Below, one piece after another: positions 25,320-35,558 of a DNA stretch of 64,000 nt. The stretch comes from Bacillota bacterium (GTDB taxonomy: Bacteria; Bacillota; UBA4882; UBA8346): assembly GCA_023394955.1 (NCBI GenBank), contig JAEWZY010000041.1, forward strand, positions 62,001 to 126,000. Direction: 5' to 3'. The position numbers were made by a program, and so were the translations under genes. Within the stretch, counting starts at the first letter, position 1; the number at the start of each line of letters is the position of its first letter. A model generated the notes under the pieces. The model had not been told where the DNA came from and did no database searches. It saw nothing but the letters and a program-made list of their open reading frames with translations.

Positions 25320-26875
25320 AGGCCAACTCCTTTCAACCGTACAAAATCATACAATTTTTCATTGATATTTTTGAGATTCAGATAAACTTCACGATAAATC
25401 TGAAATAATCGATGATATATAGCTTCGTTTTTTAAAGTTGGTTCAAATGACAGCTTCACCCGATACGTCAAACGTGAGGCTTCAATCAGATCTCGGTACA
25501 CTCCGGCGCCCACTCCCGCCAACAAGGCGGCGCCCAATGTCGTCGCTTCGTCAACATCCGGAATTTCTACCGGGATACCCGTTATATCAGCTTTGGTTTG
25601 TTGCCAAAATTTATTTCTAGCCCCACCACCGACCACAGTCAATAATTCCACTGAATTTCCGGAGATCGCCCCCATGGCCTCAACTATTGTTCGAACTTCA
25701 AAACATAGCCCTTCAATGACCGCCCGCATTAAATCAGTTGCGGTATGACTCGAAAGCAATCCGATAAAAGCCCCTCTGGAACAGGGATCCCAATACGGAG
25801 CGCCGCCGCCTCGCAAATGTGGCAAAAATAATAAACCGCCGGCCCCCGGAGAGATTCCTTCCACTTTTCGCATTACTCCGTCATAAAGCGGTTGGCGATC
25901 AATCTTCGAAGTTTTATCAATTTCAACCACGGCATTAACTTGTTTCATAGCCCATTCCACCGAAGCGCCGGAAGCCACTATCCCCCCAACCAAATATAAC
26001 CGGCTCGGATCTAAATATCTTCCGATTCGAAATCCTTGAAAATTTTTAACCGGTGGAACACCGGGTTCGAGTAAACCGTGAATGCTTTCCGCTGTGCCGG
26101 AAGAATCAACCACCCGGTTTCCCAAAAGTATTCCCGAAGCGAAGGAACCGCAATAATGATCGTGCCCCCCCGCAACCACCAAAGCGTCTTTGCAAAGCCC
26201 GGTAACTTCCGCCGCTTCGAGTGTAATTTGGCCGATTACCGTCCCGCTGGCCATCAAAGGAGGGAACAAATCCCGGCTCAAGCCCGCTTTGGCCAATATC
26301 TCGTCGGACCAGTCACGGGTTGAGATGTCAAGCGCCATGGTCCGCGAGGCTATCGAAAAGTCAGTCGCGATTTCACCGGATAATTTAAAATATATGTAAT
26401 CACTGATACAAAGCCATTTATCAATCCGGGCATAAATCTCCGGCTCATGTTCGCGAATCCACATTAATTTCGAGACTGAAAAAATCGGATTATTATCTAA
26501 CCCGGTAATTTCGAAAATCCGTTCGTTGCCGATCTTTTCAGCCAATTGATGGGATTGGGGCAATGAACGGGAATCAAACCAGGTTATCACGGGATATACG
26601 GGAGCGCCGTTTCGATCCACCGGAACGCCGGCCTCACCCATGGAAGCGACCGAAATCGCGATAATCTTATCAGTACCGTTTAACTTGGAAACAATTTGTC
26701 TAATGACACTAACCACCGATTCCCAGATTTGCGGAGGGTCGTAATAAGATGCCCCGTCGACCTCATAATGAGTAATTGTGGCAATCTTACCATCTGCTAC
26801 CGGTTCTCCGAGTGTATTATAAGCGACTGCTTTACAATTAGTCGTCCCAATGTCTATTCCGAGCAACAAGTCCAC
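25316..26875 (-). CDS. FGGY-family carbohydrate kinase (module B)
   Basis: 519 residues. The N-terminal ATPase fold begins LLLGIDIGTTNCKAVAYN, the catalytic Asp region is VAGGHDHYCGSFASG, and the C-terminal phosphate loops include TVVGGGARNKFWQQTKADITG and ATTLGAALLAGVGAG. It belongs to the xylulokinase/gluconokinase-like branch; substrate not readable. The start is GTG at 26875, with GGAGG ten bases upstream. It follows two zinc dehydrogenases and precedes the TIM-like gene, so a ketose or polyol made by the dehydrogenases is a plausible substrate. Confidence 0.85.
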   Translation of the reverse strand: MDLLLGIDIGTTNCKAVAYNTLGEPVADGKIATITHYEVDGASYYDPPQIWESVVSVIRQIVSKLNGTDKIIAISVASMGEAGVPVDRNGAPVYPVITWFDSRSLPQSHQLAEKIGNERIFEITGLDNNPIFSVSKLMWIREHEPEIYARIDKWLCISDYIYFKLSGEIATDFSIASRTMALDISTRDWSDEILAKAGLSRDLFPPLMASGTVIGQITLEAAEVTGLCKDALVVAGGHDHYCGSFASGILLGNRVVDSSGTAESIHGLLEPGVPPVKNFQGFRIGRYLDPSRLYLVGGIVASGASVEWAMKQVNAVVEIDKTSKIDRQPLYDGVMRKVEGISPGAGGLLFLPHLRGGGAPYWDPCSRGAFIGLLSSHTATDLMRAVIEGLCFEVRTIVEAMGAISGNSVELLTVVGGGARNKFWQQTKADITGIPVEIPDVDEATTLGAALLAGVGAGVYRDLIEASRLTYRVKLSFEPTLKNEAIYHRLFQIYREVYLNLKNINEKLYDFVRLKGVGL

Positions 26876-26910
26876 AGCAAATCAACCTCCATGATGTCAA
26901 TTACTAATGT

Positions 26911-27930
26911 CTAAGATATTTTAAGGATTACTTTCATTGAGTCTTTCGCGTTTTTTACCATTTCTAAAGCTTGCCGGGCTTGATCAAGCTCGATAAAATG
27001 GCTGATCACCCTTTCAAAGGGAGTGCCGTTTTCATTCAAGTAGTTAATGGCTTTGGCAAAATCATCCTTGGTGTAGGTCCACGACGCCACCAAGCGTTGC
27101 TCTTTACGGGACATCCGGAACAAATCAAGAGCGGGCGGCTCTTTAAAAGCGCCGACCACGATTAACTGGGCTTCGGGTTTACCCAGCTCAATCAGTTGAC
27201 TGATCGTGCTGGGATGCCCCACGCATTCAAATATCAGATCAAAACCCCTTCCATCCGTATATCCTAACAATTGTCCGTTCGAATCCGCTTGGGACGCGTC
27301 AACTGTTTCAAACCCCAACGATTGGGCTAACTTGATCCTGCTTGAAGAAACTTCACTGACGATCACCTTAAAACATCCGGAAAGCCGGGCAACCATCGCC
27401 TCCAGTAGTCCAATTGGTCCGGCCCCCATGACTAAGGCCCTGTCGCCCGCTTCGATTCTGGCTAATCGCGCTGCATGAAGCGCCACCGCCAGTGGCTCGA
27501 CTAAGACAGCTTTTTCAAATGGCAGACTATCGGGGAGATGATATAAATTAGCCACCGGTGTTTTGACATACTCGGCGTATCCGCCATCAGTCTGGATTCC
27601 GATAAAATGCAACGATTTACATAGGTGACGTTTACCATTGTTGCAGAGTTCACACAAACCGCAAGTCAAAGTAGGAAGTACCGCAACCCGGTCCCCGATC
27701 TGAAAATCATTGTCCCCAACTTCGCTAATTTCTATAATCTCTCCCACTATTTCATGTCCGGGAATCAGCGGCACTTTGGCCCGGGGATTTTTGCCCGTAT
27801 AAATTGCAATGTCGGAACCGCAGATTCCCACATATTTAACTTTGATTAAAGCTTCGCCGGTTAAAAGTTCAGGTTTTGGAGCATTGACAAAAAGCACCTC
27901 TGATTTTCCGTTAAATAATGCAGCTCTCAT
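26911..27930 (-). CDS. Zinc-dependent medium-chain alcohol/polyol dehydrogenase
   Basis: 339 residues. Catalytic zinc ligands are in VGICGSD and PGHEIVGE; the structural zinc is CGLCELCNNGKRHLC; the NAD motif is RALVMGAGPIGLLEAMVA. It resembles sorbitol/threonine dehydrogenase-type enzymes that oxidise a secondary alcohol of a polyol or sugar acid. Second of two adjacent dehydrogenases in module B; the pair may invert a stereocentre by oxidation and reduction, or act on successive intermediates (inference). Confidence 0.85.
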   Translation of the reverse strand: MRAALFNGKSEVLFVNAPKPELLTGEALIKVKYVGICGSDIAIYTGKNPRAKVPLIPGHEIVGEIIEISEVGDNDFQIGDRVAVLPTLTCGLCELCNNGKRHLCKSLHFIGIQTDGGYAEYVKTPVANLYHLPDSLPFEKAVLVEPLAVALHAARLARIEAGDRALVMGAGPIGLLEAMVARLSGCFKVIVSEVSSSRIKLAQSLGFETVDASQADSNGQLLGYTDGRGFDLIFECVGHPSTISQLIELGKPEAQLIVVGAFKEPPALDLFRMSRKEQRLVASWTYTKDDFAKAINYLNENGTPFERVISHFIELDQARQALEMVKNAKDSMKVILKIS

Positions 27931-27985
27931 GATTTTCTTTCCTTTCCAACCAAAATAACGCTAAAACAGTAAAAGATAATTTCAA

Positions 27986-29008
27986 TTAATCTTCAGGTAT
28001 AATAAGAATTTTCCCATCCACTTTTCCTTGTTTAACCTTCTCCATCGCTTCCAGTAATCTCGTTCTCGGAAGTATCTCAGCGATCAAATCGGTCACCAGG
28101 ATTTTTTGAGCTTCCAACAATTCCACGGTAGCTTGCATTGTTCGGTTTAATGCATAAGCGCCAATAATCTTTAGATCACGACGATATATTTCAAATGGAT
28201 TAAGCTTGATTTCACTGTTTTGAGGACAAACCCCAAAGATTAGCAACCGACCGGCGTTTTTTAAATAATTCAAAGAGCGTTCAATTACTCCAGGAACACC
28301 TGTGCAATCAATAATCACATCAAACCCATTTTGAGCAATCGTTTTTAATTGCTCATCGGCACCGGGCCGTGAGGCGAGAATTACCCCGCTAGCACCAAAT
28401 TTTTGAGCCTTGTCAAGTTTTTGATCTTTCAGATCCGTCACCCATACTTCGGAGCATCCTGAAATCAAAGCTACTTGAAGATGTAATAATCCAATCGGGC
28501 CTGCCCCGTTAATTAATATACGGTCACCTAATTTGATTTCCGCTCTGGCCGAACCGTATAAAACAGTTGATAAAGGTTCAGCGAAAGCAGCTTCATTGAA
28601 ACTTATTTTATTTAATTTATAAACATTTTTAGCGGGAACCACCGTATAATCGGAAAAACCTCCCGGGCCGGTAGTCCCCAATGTTTTTACCTGTAAACAA
28701 TGATTTTGTTTATTAGCGCGGCAAAACTCACACTTTTCACAGGGGTACAACGGGTCAACCACAACTCGGTCGCCAACCGCGACATTAGTTACGCTATTTC
28801 CAACCGCATAAATAACACCAGCTATTTCATGTCCGGGATGAAACGGATACCTTCTCCCTTGAATAGATTCGCCTTCATAACTATGAATATCAGTGGCGCA
28901 TAACCCGCACACTGCTATTTTAACTACTACTTGTTCTCCTCCAGGTTCAGGTATTTCAACCTCATCAATTACCAGATCGTACGCTTTACGAATAGATACC
29001 TGTTTCAT
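27986..29008 (-). CDS. Zinc-dependent medium-chain polyol dehydrogenase
   Basis: 340 residues. Catalytic zinc motifs VCGLCATD and PGHEIAGV; structural zinc CEKCEFCRANKQNHC; Rossmann GDRILINGAGPIGLLHLQVA. The start is set at the second ATG (29008), because AAAGGAG lies one base before the first ATG but seven before the second. Only about 30% similar to its neighbour by eye, so not a recent duplicate. Expected to oxidise a polyol or sugar acid with NAD(P). Confidence 0.85.
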   Translation of the reverse strand: MKQVSIRKAYDLVIDEVEIPEPGGEQVVVKIAVCGLCATDIHSYEGESIQGRRYPFHPGHEIAGVIYAVGNSVTNVAVGDRVVVDPLYPCEKCEFCRANKQNHCLQVKTLGTTGPGGFSDYTVVPAKNVYKLNKISFNEAAFAEPLSTVLYGSARAEIKLGDRILINGAGPIGLLHLQVALISGCSEVWVTDLKDQKLDKAQKFGASGVILASRPGADEQLKTIAQNGFDVIIDCTGVPGVIERSLNYLKNAGRLLIFGVCPQNSEIKLNPFEIYRRDLKIIGAYALNRTMQATVELLEAQKILVTDLIAEILPRTRLLEAMEKVKQGKVDGKILIIPED

Positions 29009-29072
29009 CCGCATGCTCCTTTCTAAGACAAAATCTTTGAGTGATGATATTCCAATTTATAGTTCTCTTGCT

Positions 29073-30719
29073 TCATCTGTTACAACCCTTTATAAGACGG
29101 CTGACATCCTCGTCGGTTATCCGACAATTTTTTTCCCAAGATTCAAGATCCAATTCTTCCAACTTGACAACAGGTTCATCTTTTATAGCTTGTATTATCT
29201 CATCGCAATAATCATTTAGATTATTCTTTTCTTCTTCATCCACAATTGCCGATACAAACCTAGGCATCCTAGACTCTCTTTTAAATCGTGGTTCATATGC
29301 ATCAAGCTTTATTAGTTCTTCATCTTTAACATATCCCTCAAGCCCATATTTATTTTCATATTGGATCAGCTTACTTCTTAGCCTGTTTCTCACATTCGCA
29401 ATTCCTTCTAAAATAGCTTCAATATCTTCGCCGCTATTCGCTAGTAAATTACGCGTTTCATGGGGATCTTCATCTAAATCAAACAGTTCTTCAATCCCGC
29501 CGCCGTAATAATAATTATATTTATATCTTACATCCCTGACGCTAATCCATCTTTTTTTGCCCCTAGAATATTCTACAAACTGTAAACTTCGGTCTTTTGC
29601 CTCCTTAAATATTGAACTGCCGGGGAGATCAAACTCATAAGAATACTCTTCTCCCGCCACATCAAGAACAGTAGGTAAGATATCATTCAAATCCACGAAA
29701 TCTTCTCTCACCGTACCCGCTTGTATCTGCTTGGGATATCTAACAATAAACGGGATACGAGAACAACTGTCATATGGAAGCCATTTTTGATAAGCGCCAT
29801 AATCACCGAGCATTTCCCCATGATCAGAGGTGAATATTATCAAAGTGTTGTCAAGTTCCCCGATTTCTTCCAAAGCGTCGAGAACACGACCTATGTTTTC
29901 GTCAACATAGCTTATCGCCGCATAATATAGTTCCCGCATACGACGAATATATTGATGATTCGGTAAATCGCCTAAAGCGGCATTCTCCTTAGCCAGAGGA
30001 GATAATGGCGTCTCAGATACATACGGTTCAGGTATTTTAACATTATTATAAAGATCTGCATGTCTGTCGGGTACGTCAAAAGGAGGATGGGGCTGAATCC
30101 AGCTAGACCATAATAAGAAAGGTTGTCTTCCTCGGTTGCTCCTTAAAAAATCGATCGTTCGATCAGCAACCCATTTTGTTCCGTGATGTTCTTCCGGTAT
30201 TAGTGAACGCTGCGGAACCATGTAAAGTAAATTTCTCACCCCGTGAATGTTTTGGATATTACCGAGTCCTACATCTTTAAGATACATGGCATATTCATCT
30301 TCTTCACGAAATGTCGGTAGTTCTTCCATAAGTTCCATCTTATTAAAACCATTATGGCGCCTATTTGGTCTAAAATGCATCTTGCCAATGGCCCTGGTAT
30401 CATATCCGCAGTTAGAAAGAATAAATGGAAAAGTAGGCAACATATACGGCGTATTATATTTATAATAAAAATCAATAGCATCAGCGCCCGGTTCGTGATT
30501 ATCGTCAAAGCTATGATGGCGTGGGGTAAGACCTGTAATAATATTATGTCTGGCGGGTATACAGATCGGTACAGGCGAATAGGCATTAGTGAACAAACAG
30601 CCTTCAGAAACAAGCCTATCCAAGTTTGGCGTCTTCATATATTTAAAGCCGGCTGCGTGAATAGTGTCAAAACGTTGTTGATCCGTTGTCAATATTAGGA
30701 TATTTGGTCTTTTGTTCAT
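29073..30719 (-). CDS. Type I sulfatase, Cys-type, cytoplasmic (S1)
   Basis: 548 residues. Metal ligands are in LTTDQQRFDT and FTSDHGEMLGD. The formylglycine site is C53-I-P-A-R in SPVPICIPARHNIITG. SPWIQPHPPF-like segment WSSWIQPHPPFDVP is the usual substrate-side histidine region. There is no signal peptide, because the first strand starts at residue 5, so it acts in the cytoplasm. The Cys needs oxidation by anSME (57 kb). It lies between the module B importer permease and the two dehydrogenases, so it should desulfate the imported compound. Sugar sulfatase or aryl/alkyl sulfatase cannot be distinguished here. Confidence 0.88.
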   Translation of the reverse strand: MNKRPNILILTTDQQRFDTIHAAGFKYMKTPNLDRLVSEGCLFTNAYSPVPICIPARHNIITGLTPRHHSFDDNHEPGADAIDFYYKYNTPYMLPTFPFILSNCGYDTRAIGKMHFRPNRRHNGFNKMELMEELPTFREEDEYAMYLKDVGLGNIQNIHGVRNLLYMVPQRSLIPEEHHGTKWVADRTIDFLRSNRGRQPFLLWSSWIQPHPPFDVPDRHADLYNNVKIPEPYVSETPLSPLAKENAALGDLPNHQYIRRMRELYYAAISYVDENIGRVLDALEEIGELDNTLIIFTSDHGEMLGDYGAYQKWLPYDSCSRIPFIVRYPKQIQAGTVREDFVDLNDILPTVLDVAGEEYSYEFDLPGSSIFKEAKDRSLQFVEYSRGKKRWISVRDVRYKYNYYYGGGIEELFDLDEDPHETRNLLANSGEDIEAILEGIANVRNRLRSKLIQYENKYGLEGYVKDEELIKLDAYEPRFKRESRMPRFVSAIVDEEEKNNLNDYCDEIIQAIKDEPVVKLEELDLESWEKNCRITDEDVSRLIKGCNR

Positions 30720-30758
30720 ATTTCTTTCCTCTCAACGAACATTTTTGTGCTTTATAGT

Positions 30759-31577
30759 TTATTCCTTTACCGCACCGCCTAACGTGCCTCTCACCAAAAA
30801 CTGTCGAATAAAAATTGAAAAAATAACGGTTGGGAGAAGTACCACAAATCCTCCGGCAGCCACCTTACCCCAGGCAGTTCCTTCAAAAGCCATAAAATTC
30901 ATTACTGCAATAGGCGCTGTAACAGCCTGGTTCCGTGTTAAAATTAATCCCCAAAGAAATTCATTCCAACTATTAATGAAAACCAACACTGCGGTAGCAG
31001 TTAACCCGGGAGCAGCCAGCGGCAGCATAATCGATCTAAAAACTTGAAATTCTGAAGCTCCGTCAATTTTAGCCGATTCTTCAAGTGAGTTCGGGATTGT
31101 TTCAAAATAAGGCAACAATGTCCAAACAACTAAGGGTATTGAAAAAGTCTGGTATGCAATAATCAAGCCAAAAATAGTGTCAATTAATCCTAAAGTGATA
31201 AAAAACATAAAAAAGGGAATGAGATAAATAATGCGAGGCATCATTCTGGTTATCAATACCCAAAGCAATATTTTTGATTTAGCCTTGACTGTGGTTCTTC
31301 CTAATTTATAAGCAGCCGGAACTCCAATCAAAAACGAAACTCCAATGGTCCCCAAAGCAACCAAAATACTATTCAGATAATATTTTATAAAGTTTGATTC
31401 CCCAAATAATTCCAGATAATGTTCGAAGGTAGGTTTAAACAATAACAACGGGGGATAAGCAAATGCATCACGTTGAGTTTTAATCGAAATTAAAAGTAGC
31501 CATATAATTGGTATTATAAACACTATAACTAATGATACCAATGCATAGAAACGAAAACGCTTTATATTATTCCTCAT
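30759..31577 (-). CDS. Sugar ABC transporter permease, MalG type (module B)
   Basis: 272 residues and six membrane helices. The EAA loop ESAKIDGASEFQVFRSIMLPLAAPG contacts the ATPase. The C-terminus FLVRGTLGGAVKE is typical of the MalG/CUT1 family. It overlaps the MalF-type gene by four bases. No ATPase subunit is encoded nearby, so a shared MsmX/UgpC-like ATPase elsewhere is expected. Confidence 0.9.
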   Translation of the reverse strand: MRNNIKRFRFYALVSLVIVFIIPIIWLLLISIKTQRDAFAYPPLLLFKPTFEHYLELFGESNFIKYYLNSILVALGTIGVSFLIGVPAAYKLGRTTVKAKSKILLWVLITRMMPRIIYLIPFFMFFITLGLIDTIFGLIIAYQTFSIPLVVWTLLPYFETIPNSLEESAKIDGASEFQVFRSIMLPLAAPGLTATAVLVFINSWNEFLWGLILTRNQAVTAPIAVMNFMAFEGTAWGKVAAGGFVVLLPTVIFSIFIRQFLVRGTLGGAVKE

Positions 31578-32461
31578 CGTTTCTTACCCTCCAAACGACT
31601 AGGTTTGGTTGTTGCATAAGCGAAATAAATACCAAGAGCCATCATATATAAGAAAATTATTATATTGATTGAAGAGACAAAGCCAATCCGGTAATAGCTA
31701 AACTCCGTCAATGCATAAAAATTAATCGTCTCCGTGCCGTCCGCCGGACCTCCACCGGTAATTGTATAAATCAACGGTAAAATATTTAAAGCTTCTACTA
31801 AACGAAATAAAAAAGTAATGAAGAATATTTTCTTTAATAACGGTAAGGTCATATGAATAAGAGTTTTCCACCAGCCGGCGCCGTCAACTTTCGCCGCTTC
31901 AAAGAATTCAACCGGCAAGCTTTCCAACCCCGCCAACAACATTATCATTACAAAAGGCGTCCATTCCCAAACACTGGCGATTATTAATCCCAATCGAGCG
32001 CCGCTAACTGTTCCCAACCAATCAGGAATGGGCAAACCCAAATATCCTAAAATAAAATCCAGTCCTCCCAAAGAAGGGGTAAAAATAATTTTCCATAATA
32101 ATCCTACTATAATTGGCGGAAGAATCATTGGTATTAATAATAAAGAACGAAACAAATTATTACCAATACGGTTTTCCCATAGAAATAAGGCTATTATAAA
32201 TCCTAAAATCATTTGGATTGAAATTGGTATGACTGTTAAAATAATAGTTGTCTTTACCGAATTCCAAAATCTTGGTTCCTGAAACAACTTAATAAAATTA
32301 TCTAATCCCACAAAAACATTCGAGCCTGGTAAAACTGTAACCCATCCCCTAAAACTCAAATAAAACGTGTAAATAATCGGTATAGTCGTTAATAGAGCTA
32401 ACAAGATAATCATGGGACCGGAAAACAACCAAAAATTTTTAGTGTTATACCTGTTAAACAT
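31574..32461 (-). CDS. Sugar ABC transporter permease, MalF type (module B)
   Basis: 295 residues and six membrane helices. The EAA loop is EAAKVDGAGWWKTLIHMTLPLLKK. The N-terminal part (GPMIILLALLTTIPIIYTFYLSFRGW) is typical of CUT1 permeases. It pairs with the MalG-type gene downstream and with the binding protein upstream, which is separated by a 16-bp perfect hairpin. Confidence 0.9.
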   Translation of the reverse strand: MFNRYNTKNFWLFSGPMIILLALLTTIPIIYTFYLSFRGWVTVLPGSNVFVGLDNFIKLFQEPRFWNSVKTTIILTVIPISIQMILGFIIALFLWENRIGNNLFRSLLLIPMILPPIIVGLLWKIIFTPSLGGLDFILGYLGLPIPDWLGTVSGARLGLIIASVWEWTPFVMIMLLAGLESLPVEFFEAAKVDGAGWWKTLIHMTLPLLKKIFFITFLFRLVEALNILPLIYTITGGGPADGTETINFYALTEFSYYRIGFVSSINIIIFLYMMALGIYFAYATTKPSRLEGKKR

Positions 32462-32517
32462 TTTAAAATCCCGCCTTATATAATGCGTTCTTTATTATTG
32501 CAATTACAATAAATTTT

Positions 32518-32561
32518 AAATATTTGGCTATAGGAGTTTCTTCAACTATAGCCAAATATTT
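32518..32561 (-). promoter_or_regulatory. Intercistronic hairpin after binding-protein gene (module B)
   Basis: A perfect 16-bp stem (AAATATTTGGCTATAG / CTATAGCCAAATATTT) with a 12-nt loop lies ten bases after the binding-protein stop. There is no strong T-run on the minus strand, so partial termination or 3'-end protection is likely, giving more binding protein than permease. Confidence 0.7.
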
Positions 32562-32570
32562 TTACATTCA

Positions 32571-33908
32571 TTAATTTTTATAAAAGCCGGCTTGTTTCAT
32601 AATGTCATTTACATCTTTATTGGCTAACTTCATAGCTTCTTCGGCAGTCTTAGCGCCAGCGGTGACTTCGTTCACGGCTCTACCCACTCTAGCCATAACC
32701 ATAGGGAATGCCCGATTTAAAGGGTAATAATCAGCGGAAGTCTCTAAGTTGCTTTGATACATTTTAGTGAATCCCGGCCAATAATCATATTTGCTAATAT
32801 ACTCAGGCATTTTTAACACGGATTTTCTGGTAACCGCCATATGTTCTCCTTCAAGCGCAATTCTTGCTTGAATTTCTGTGCTAGATGCCCATTTCATAAA
32901 TAACCATGCCGCCTCTTTATTTTTAGAAGCTTTTGGTATCAGCCATCCGTGTGTAGTGTATGGCGGGTATACTCCTGCCGGCCCGGACGGTAACGGCGCA
33001 AAACCTACTTTGCCGATAACACGGGATTGTTTGGGGTCCAAAATTCTCGGGGCCAATGGAATGCCATCTATCGTCATAGCTATACGCCCTTGTTGAAAAG
33101 CGACGGCAATCTCATCGAAATTAACCGATGCGCTTCCCGGCATCCCGTAATTTCTTAGCAATTCCGCATAAAGCTTTGTAGCTTTGATGGCTTGAGGACT
33201 ATCAAGCACGGGGTGAAAATCATTAGGATAATCTTTATAATAATCTCCGCCTAATGCTTTTAAAAACATGGTATAAGTCCACATATTAGGACCGGCCATT
33301 CCCCGCAATCCGATTCCCGCCACTTGAGTGCTATGAATCTTTTGAGCAACTTCAAACAATTCATCGATGGTCTTCGGTGGATTTTTTATCCCTTTTTGCT
33401 CGAAAATATCTTTTCGATAATAAAACCCGACTGTTGCCCCAAACATGGGTAAACCATATAGTTTCCCGTTCTTCTTTAATAAATTAAGAGGAGCTTTTAA
33501 AAAATCATTTAATTCGATTTCATTTTTTGAAGTCAATTTCTTATTATTAATAAACGAATCTAGGGGCTCCACCCATCCCGCCTCAACCCAAGGATGAAAA
33601 TCGGTGGGAATAAAATACATAACATCATAACCGGGTGCACCGCTACTCATTTCGATTCCCATTTTTTGCCTGGCGTTTTTTTCCGAAAATAGATCCAACC
33701 TAACTTTAATACCTGTCTTTTCTTCAAATTCTTTGATTAAATCAGGTAATTTACTGAAAGTAGTAACATTAAATCCTAATACGGAAAGCTGCGTTCCGGT
33801 ATACTTGCTGGATAAATTATTGTTATTTGACGCAAAAGTAGTATTAAATATAGCTAACACGAGACAAATATTAAAACCTAATAAAATTAATCTTCGGTAC
33901 TTACGCAT
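32571..33908 (-). CDS. Extracellular sugar-binding protein, family 1 (module B)
   Basis: 445 residues. Signal peptide of about 26 residues (ILLGFNICLVLAIFNTTFA) with a probable cleavage after TFA and no lipobox cysteine, so a soluble periplasmic form is expected. The body shows family 1 features: LPDLIKEFEEKTGIKVRLDL, the PGYDVMYFIPTDF segment, and YGLPMFGATVGFYYRKDIFE. It feeds the MalF/MalG pair. Substrate unknown; a sulfated sugar or polyol is inferred from sulfatases on both sides. Confidence 0.88.
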   Translation of the reverse strand: MRKYRRLILLGFNICLVLAIFNTTFASNNNNLSSKYTGTQLSVLGFNVTTFSKLPDLIKEFEEKTGIKVRLDLFSEKNARQKMGIEMSSGAPGYDVMYFIPTDFHPWVEAGWVEPLDSFINNKKLTSKNEIELNDFLKAPLNLLKKNGKLYGLPMFGATVGFYYRKDIFEQKGIKNPPKTIDELFEVAQKIHSTQVAGIGLRGMAGPNMWTYTMFLKALGGDYYKDYPNDFHPVLDSPQAIKATKLYAELLRNYGMPGSASVNFDEIAVAFQQGRIAMTIDGIPLAPRILDPKQSRVIGKVGFAPLPSGPAGVYPPYTTHGWLIPKASKNKEAAWLFMKWASSTEIQARIALEGEHMAVTRKSVLKMPEYISKYDYWPGFTKMYQSNLETSADYYPLNRAFPMVMARVGRAVNEVTAGAKTAEEAMKLANKDVNDIMKQAGFYKN

Positions 33909-34041
33909 AAAACACCCCTCCTAAAATTAATTCCCTATATTCTTAACCTTAAAACGATAAAATTACTTTTACTGATCACCTCGCCTTCTTTTCCTTCTTT
34001 AATAGCTGTAAAAACAGCTACCTTATTATGTTTAAAAAAAT

Positions 34042-35520
34042 TCAAGCATCATCTCTTAAGCCATATCTTTCGTACATCTCAGGCGGAGCATCATTTTCTT
34101 GCATCAATTTAATAAGTTGTTTTTGCATCCTCTTTTCAACAGTTTCATCTTTAATGGGATTCAATTGATATGGGTCATTCCTCAGATCGTAAAGAAAGTC
34201 GCCTGTTTTATGTTGTATCGTCTGATGAATTGGTCCTTTCGACTTTATCTTCATAACCTTGCATCCTTTGGTAAACACAAACGGTCCTGCAAGTTCAGTC
34301 GTTTTCAATTCTTCCAAACTAAAAAGTTTATTTATATGACTCGGCATTAGTGTATAATTGTAGAGCCGTTCATCGTCAGGATCGACTGGGGCCCTCATAT
34401 AAACATATCTTCCATCGGTGCAATTCAAGTGGCCGCCATGGAGTCCGAAAAGGGCGGCCTCACGAACTTGTTTTCCGTTAACAAGGGCGTCCTTAAGACA
34501 TGTTCCTTGTACATCTTGAGGAGTCTCCACTTCAAAAAAATCATAAATCGTTGGGACCAGGTCGATTGTTTGCACTAAACTCGCACATCTGGAACCTTTT
34601 ATTTTAAAACGCGGGTCCCAGATAAAAAGAGGTATATGCGCGATTTCGTTATAAAGCGGTGGTATGTTCTTAGCCCACCACCCATGTTCGCCTAAGAGAA
34701 AACCATGGTCAGTATTGATAATCAGCATTGTATCGTCCCACATCCGATGCTTGTCCATAATATCCAGGATTTTTCCAAGGTATTCATCGCACATACTTAC
34801 TAAAGCGGCATATTCTTTTCTCACATGTTCAATCTGTTCCGGAGTTTCCTCAACCTTCCGGTAAGGAGGCCAATCGAAATGGGGACCGTTATATTGATGC
34901 GGGTAAAGATCCTTGTATTTTTGTTGGGTAAAAAACGGTTCATGCGGGTCAAAAGTCTCGATCTGTAAAAACCATCTGTCCTCGCTTAGGTTTTTATTAA
35001 TAAAATCAAGCGCCAGGCTAAAGGTCTTGGCTTGCGGCTGCTTTTCCTCGGAATCCAAATACCGGCGGTTAATCCAGTCTTGTCGCCAAGAATAATTCTT
35101 TCTCCCGATAGCCAGTTCATTGATAAGAGGATCTCTCACTTCTCCCTTCCACGGATCTCCTTCTTGTCCGCGAGATATTTCCCATGAATTATATCTGGTA
35201 TGATAGGTACATCCGCCGTCTTCCCAGTAATGGTAGTGATCGCTAATTAGGTGGGTATAGATCCCGTTTTTTTTCAATATCTCCGGAAGGGAATCATCGA
35301 ATGGCTCGATCGGTCCCCAACTCCGGTGCAGAAAGTTATACCGGCCGGTATGCAGTTCCCTTCTGGCAGGCATGCATGGCAAACTACCCGCGTAACAAGA
35401 GTCGAATACTACCGAATTTTCCGCTAATCTTTGAAAATTTGGCGCATGCACCCATTCACAGCCATATGGCGGAAGCATGTGACGGTTTAAAGAATCGAAC
35501 ATTAGCATTATTGCTCTCAT
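34042..35520 (-). CDS. Type I sulfatase, Cys-type, cytoplasmic (S2, module B)
   Basis: 492 residues. Active site C49-M-P-A-R in SLPCMPARRELHTGR; metal motif MFDSLNRHMLPPYG with a single Asp at the N-terminal site; second motif INTDHGFLLGEHGWWAKN. No signal peptide. Nearly identical to the module A sulfatase at 45.9 kb (three differences in the first 90 residues by eye), so both act on the same or very similar ester. It lies between the ROK regulator and the binding protein. GGGAGA lies before the ATG. Confidence 0.88.
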   Translation of the reverse strand: MRAIMLMFDSLNRHMLPPYGCEWVHAPNFQRLAENSVVFDSCYAGSLPCMPARRELHTGRYNFLHRSWGPIEPFDDSLPEILKKNGIYTHLISDHYHYWEDGGCTYHTRYNSWEISRGQEGDPWKGEVRDPLINELAIGRKNYSWRQDWINRRYLDSEEKQPQAKTFSLALDFINKNLSEDRWFLQIETFDPHEPFFTQQKYKDLYPHQYNGPHFDWPPYRKVEETPEQIEHVRKEYAALVSMCDEYLGKILDIMDKHRMWDDTMLIINTDHGFLLGEHGWWAKNIPPLYNEIAHIPLFIWDPRFKIKGSRCASLVQTIDLVPTIYDFFEVETPQDVQGTCLKDALVNGKQVREAALFGLHGGHLNCTDGRYVYMRAPVDPDDERLYNYTLMPSHINKLFSLEELKTTELAGPFVFTKGCKVMKIKSKGPIHQTIQHKTGDFLYDLRNDPYQLNPIKDETVEKRMQKQLIKLMQENDAPPEMYERYGLRDDA

Positions 35521-35558
35521 AGCGGTTCTCCCAAGTAATTTTGTTTAATTAAAATATC

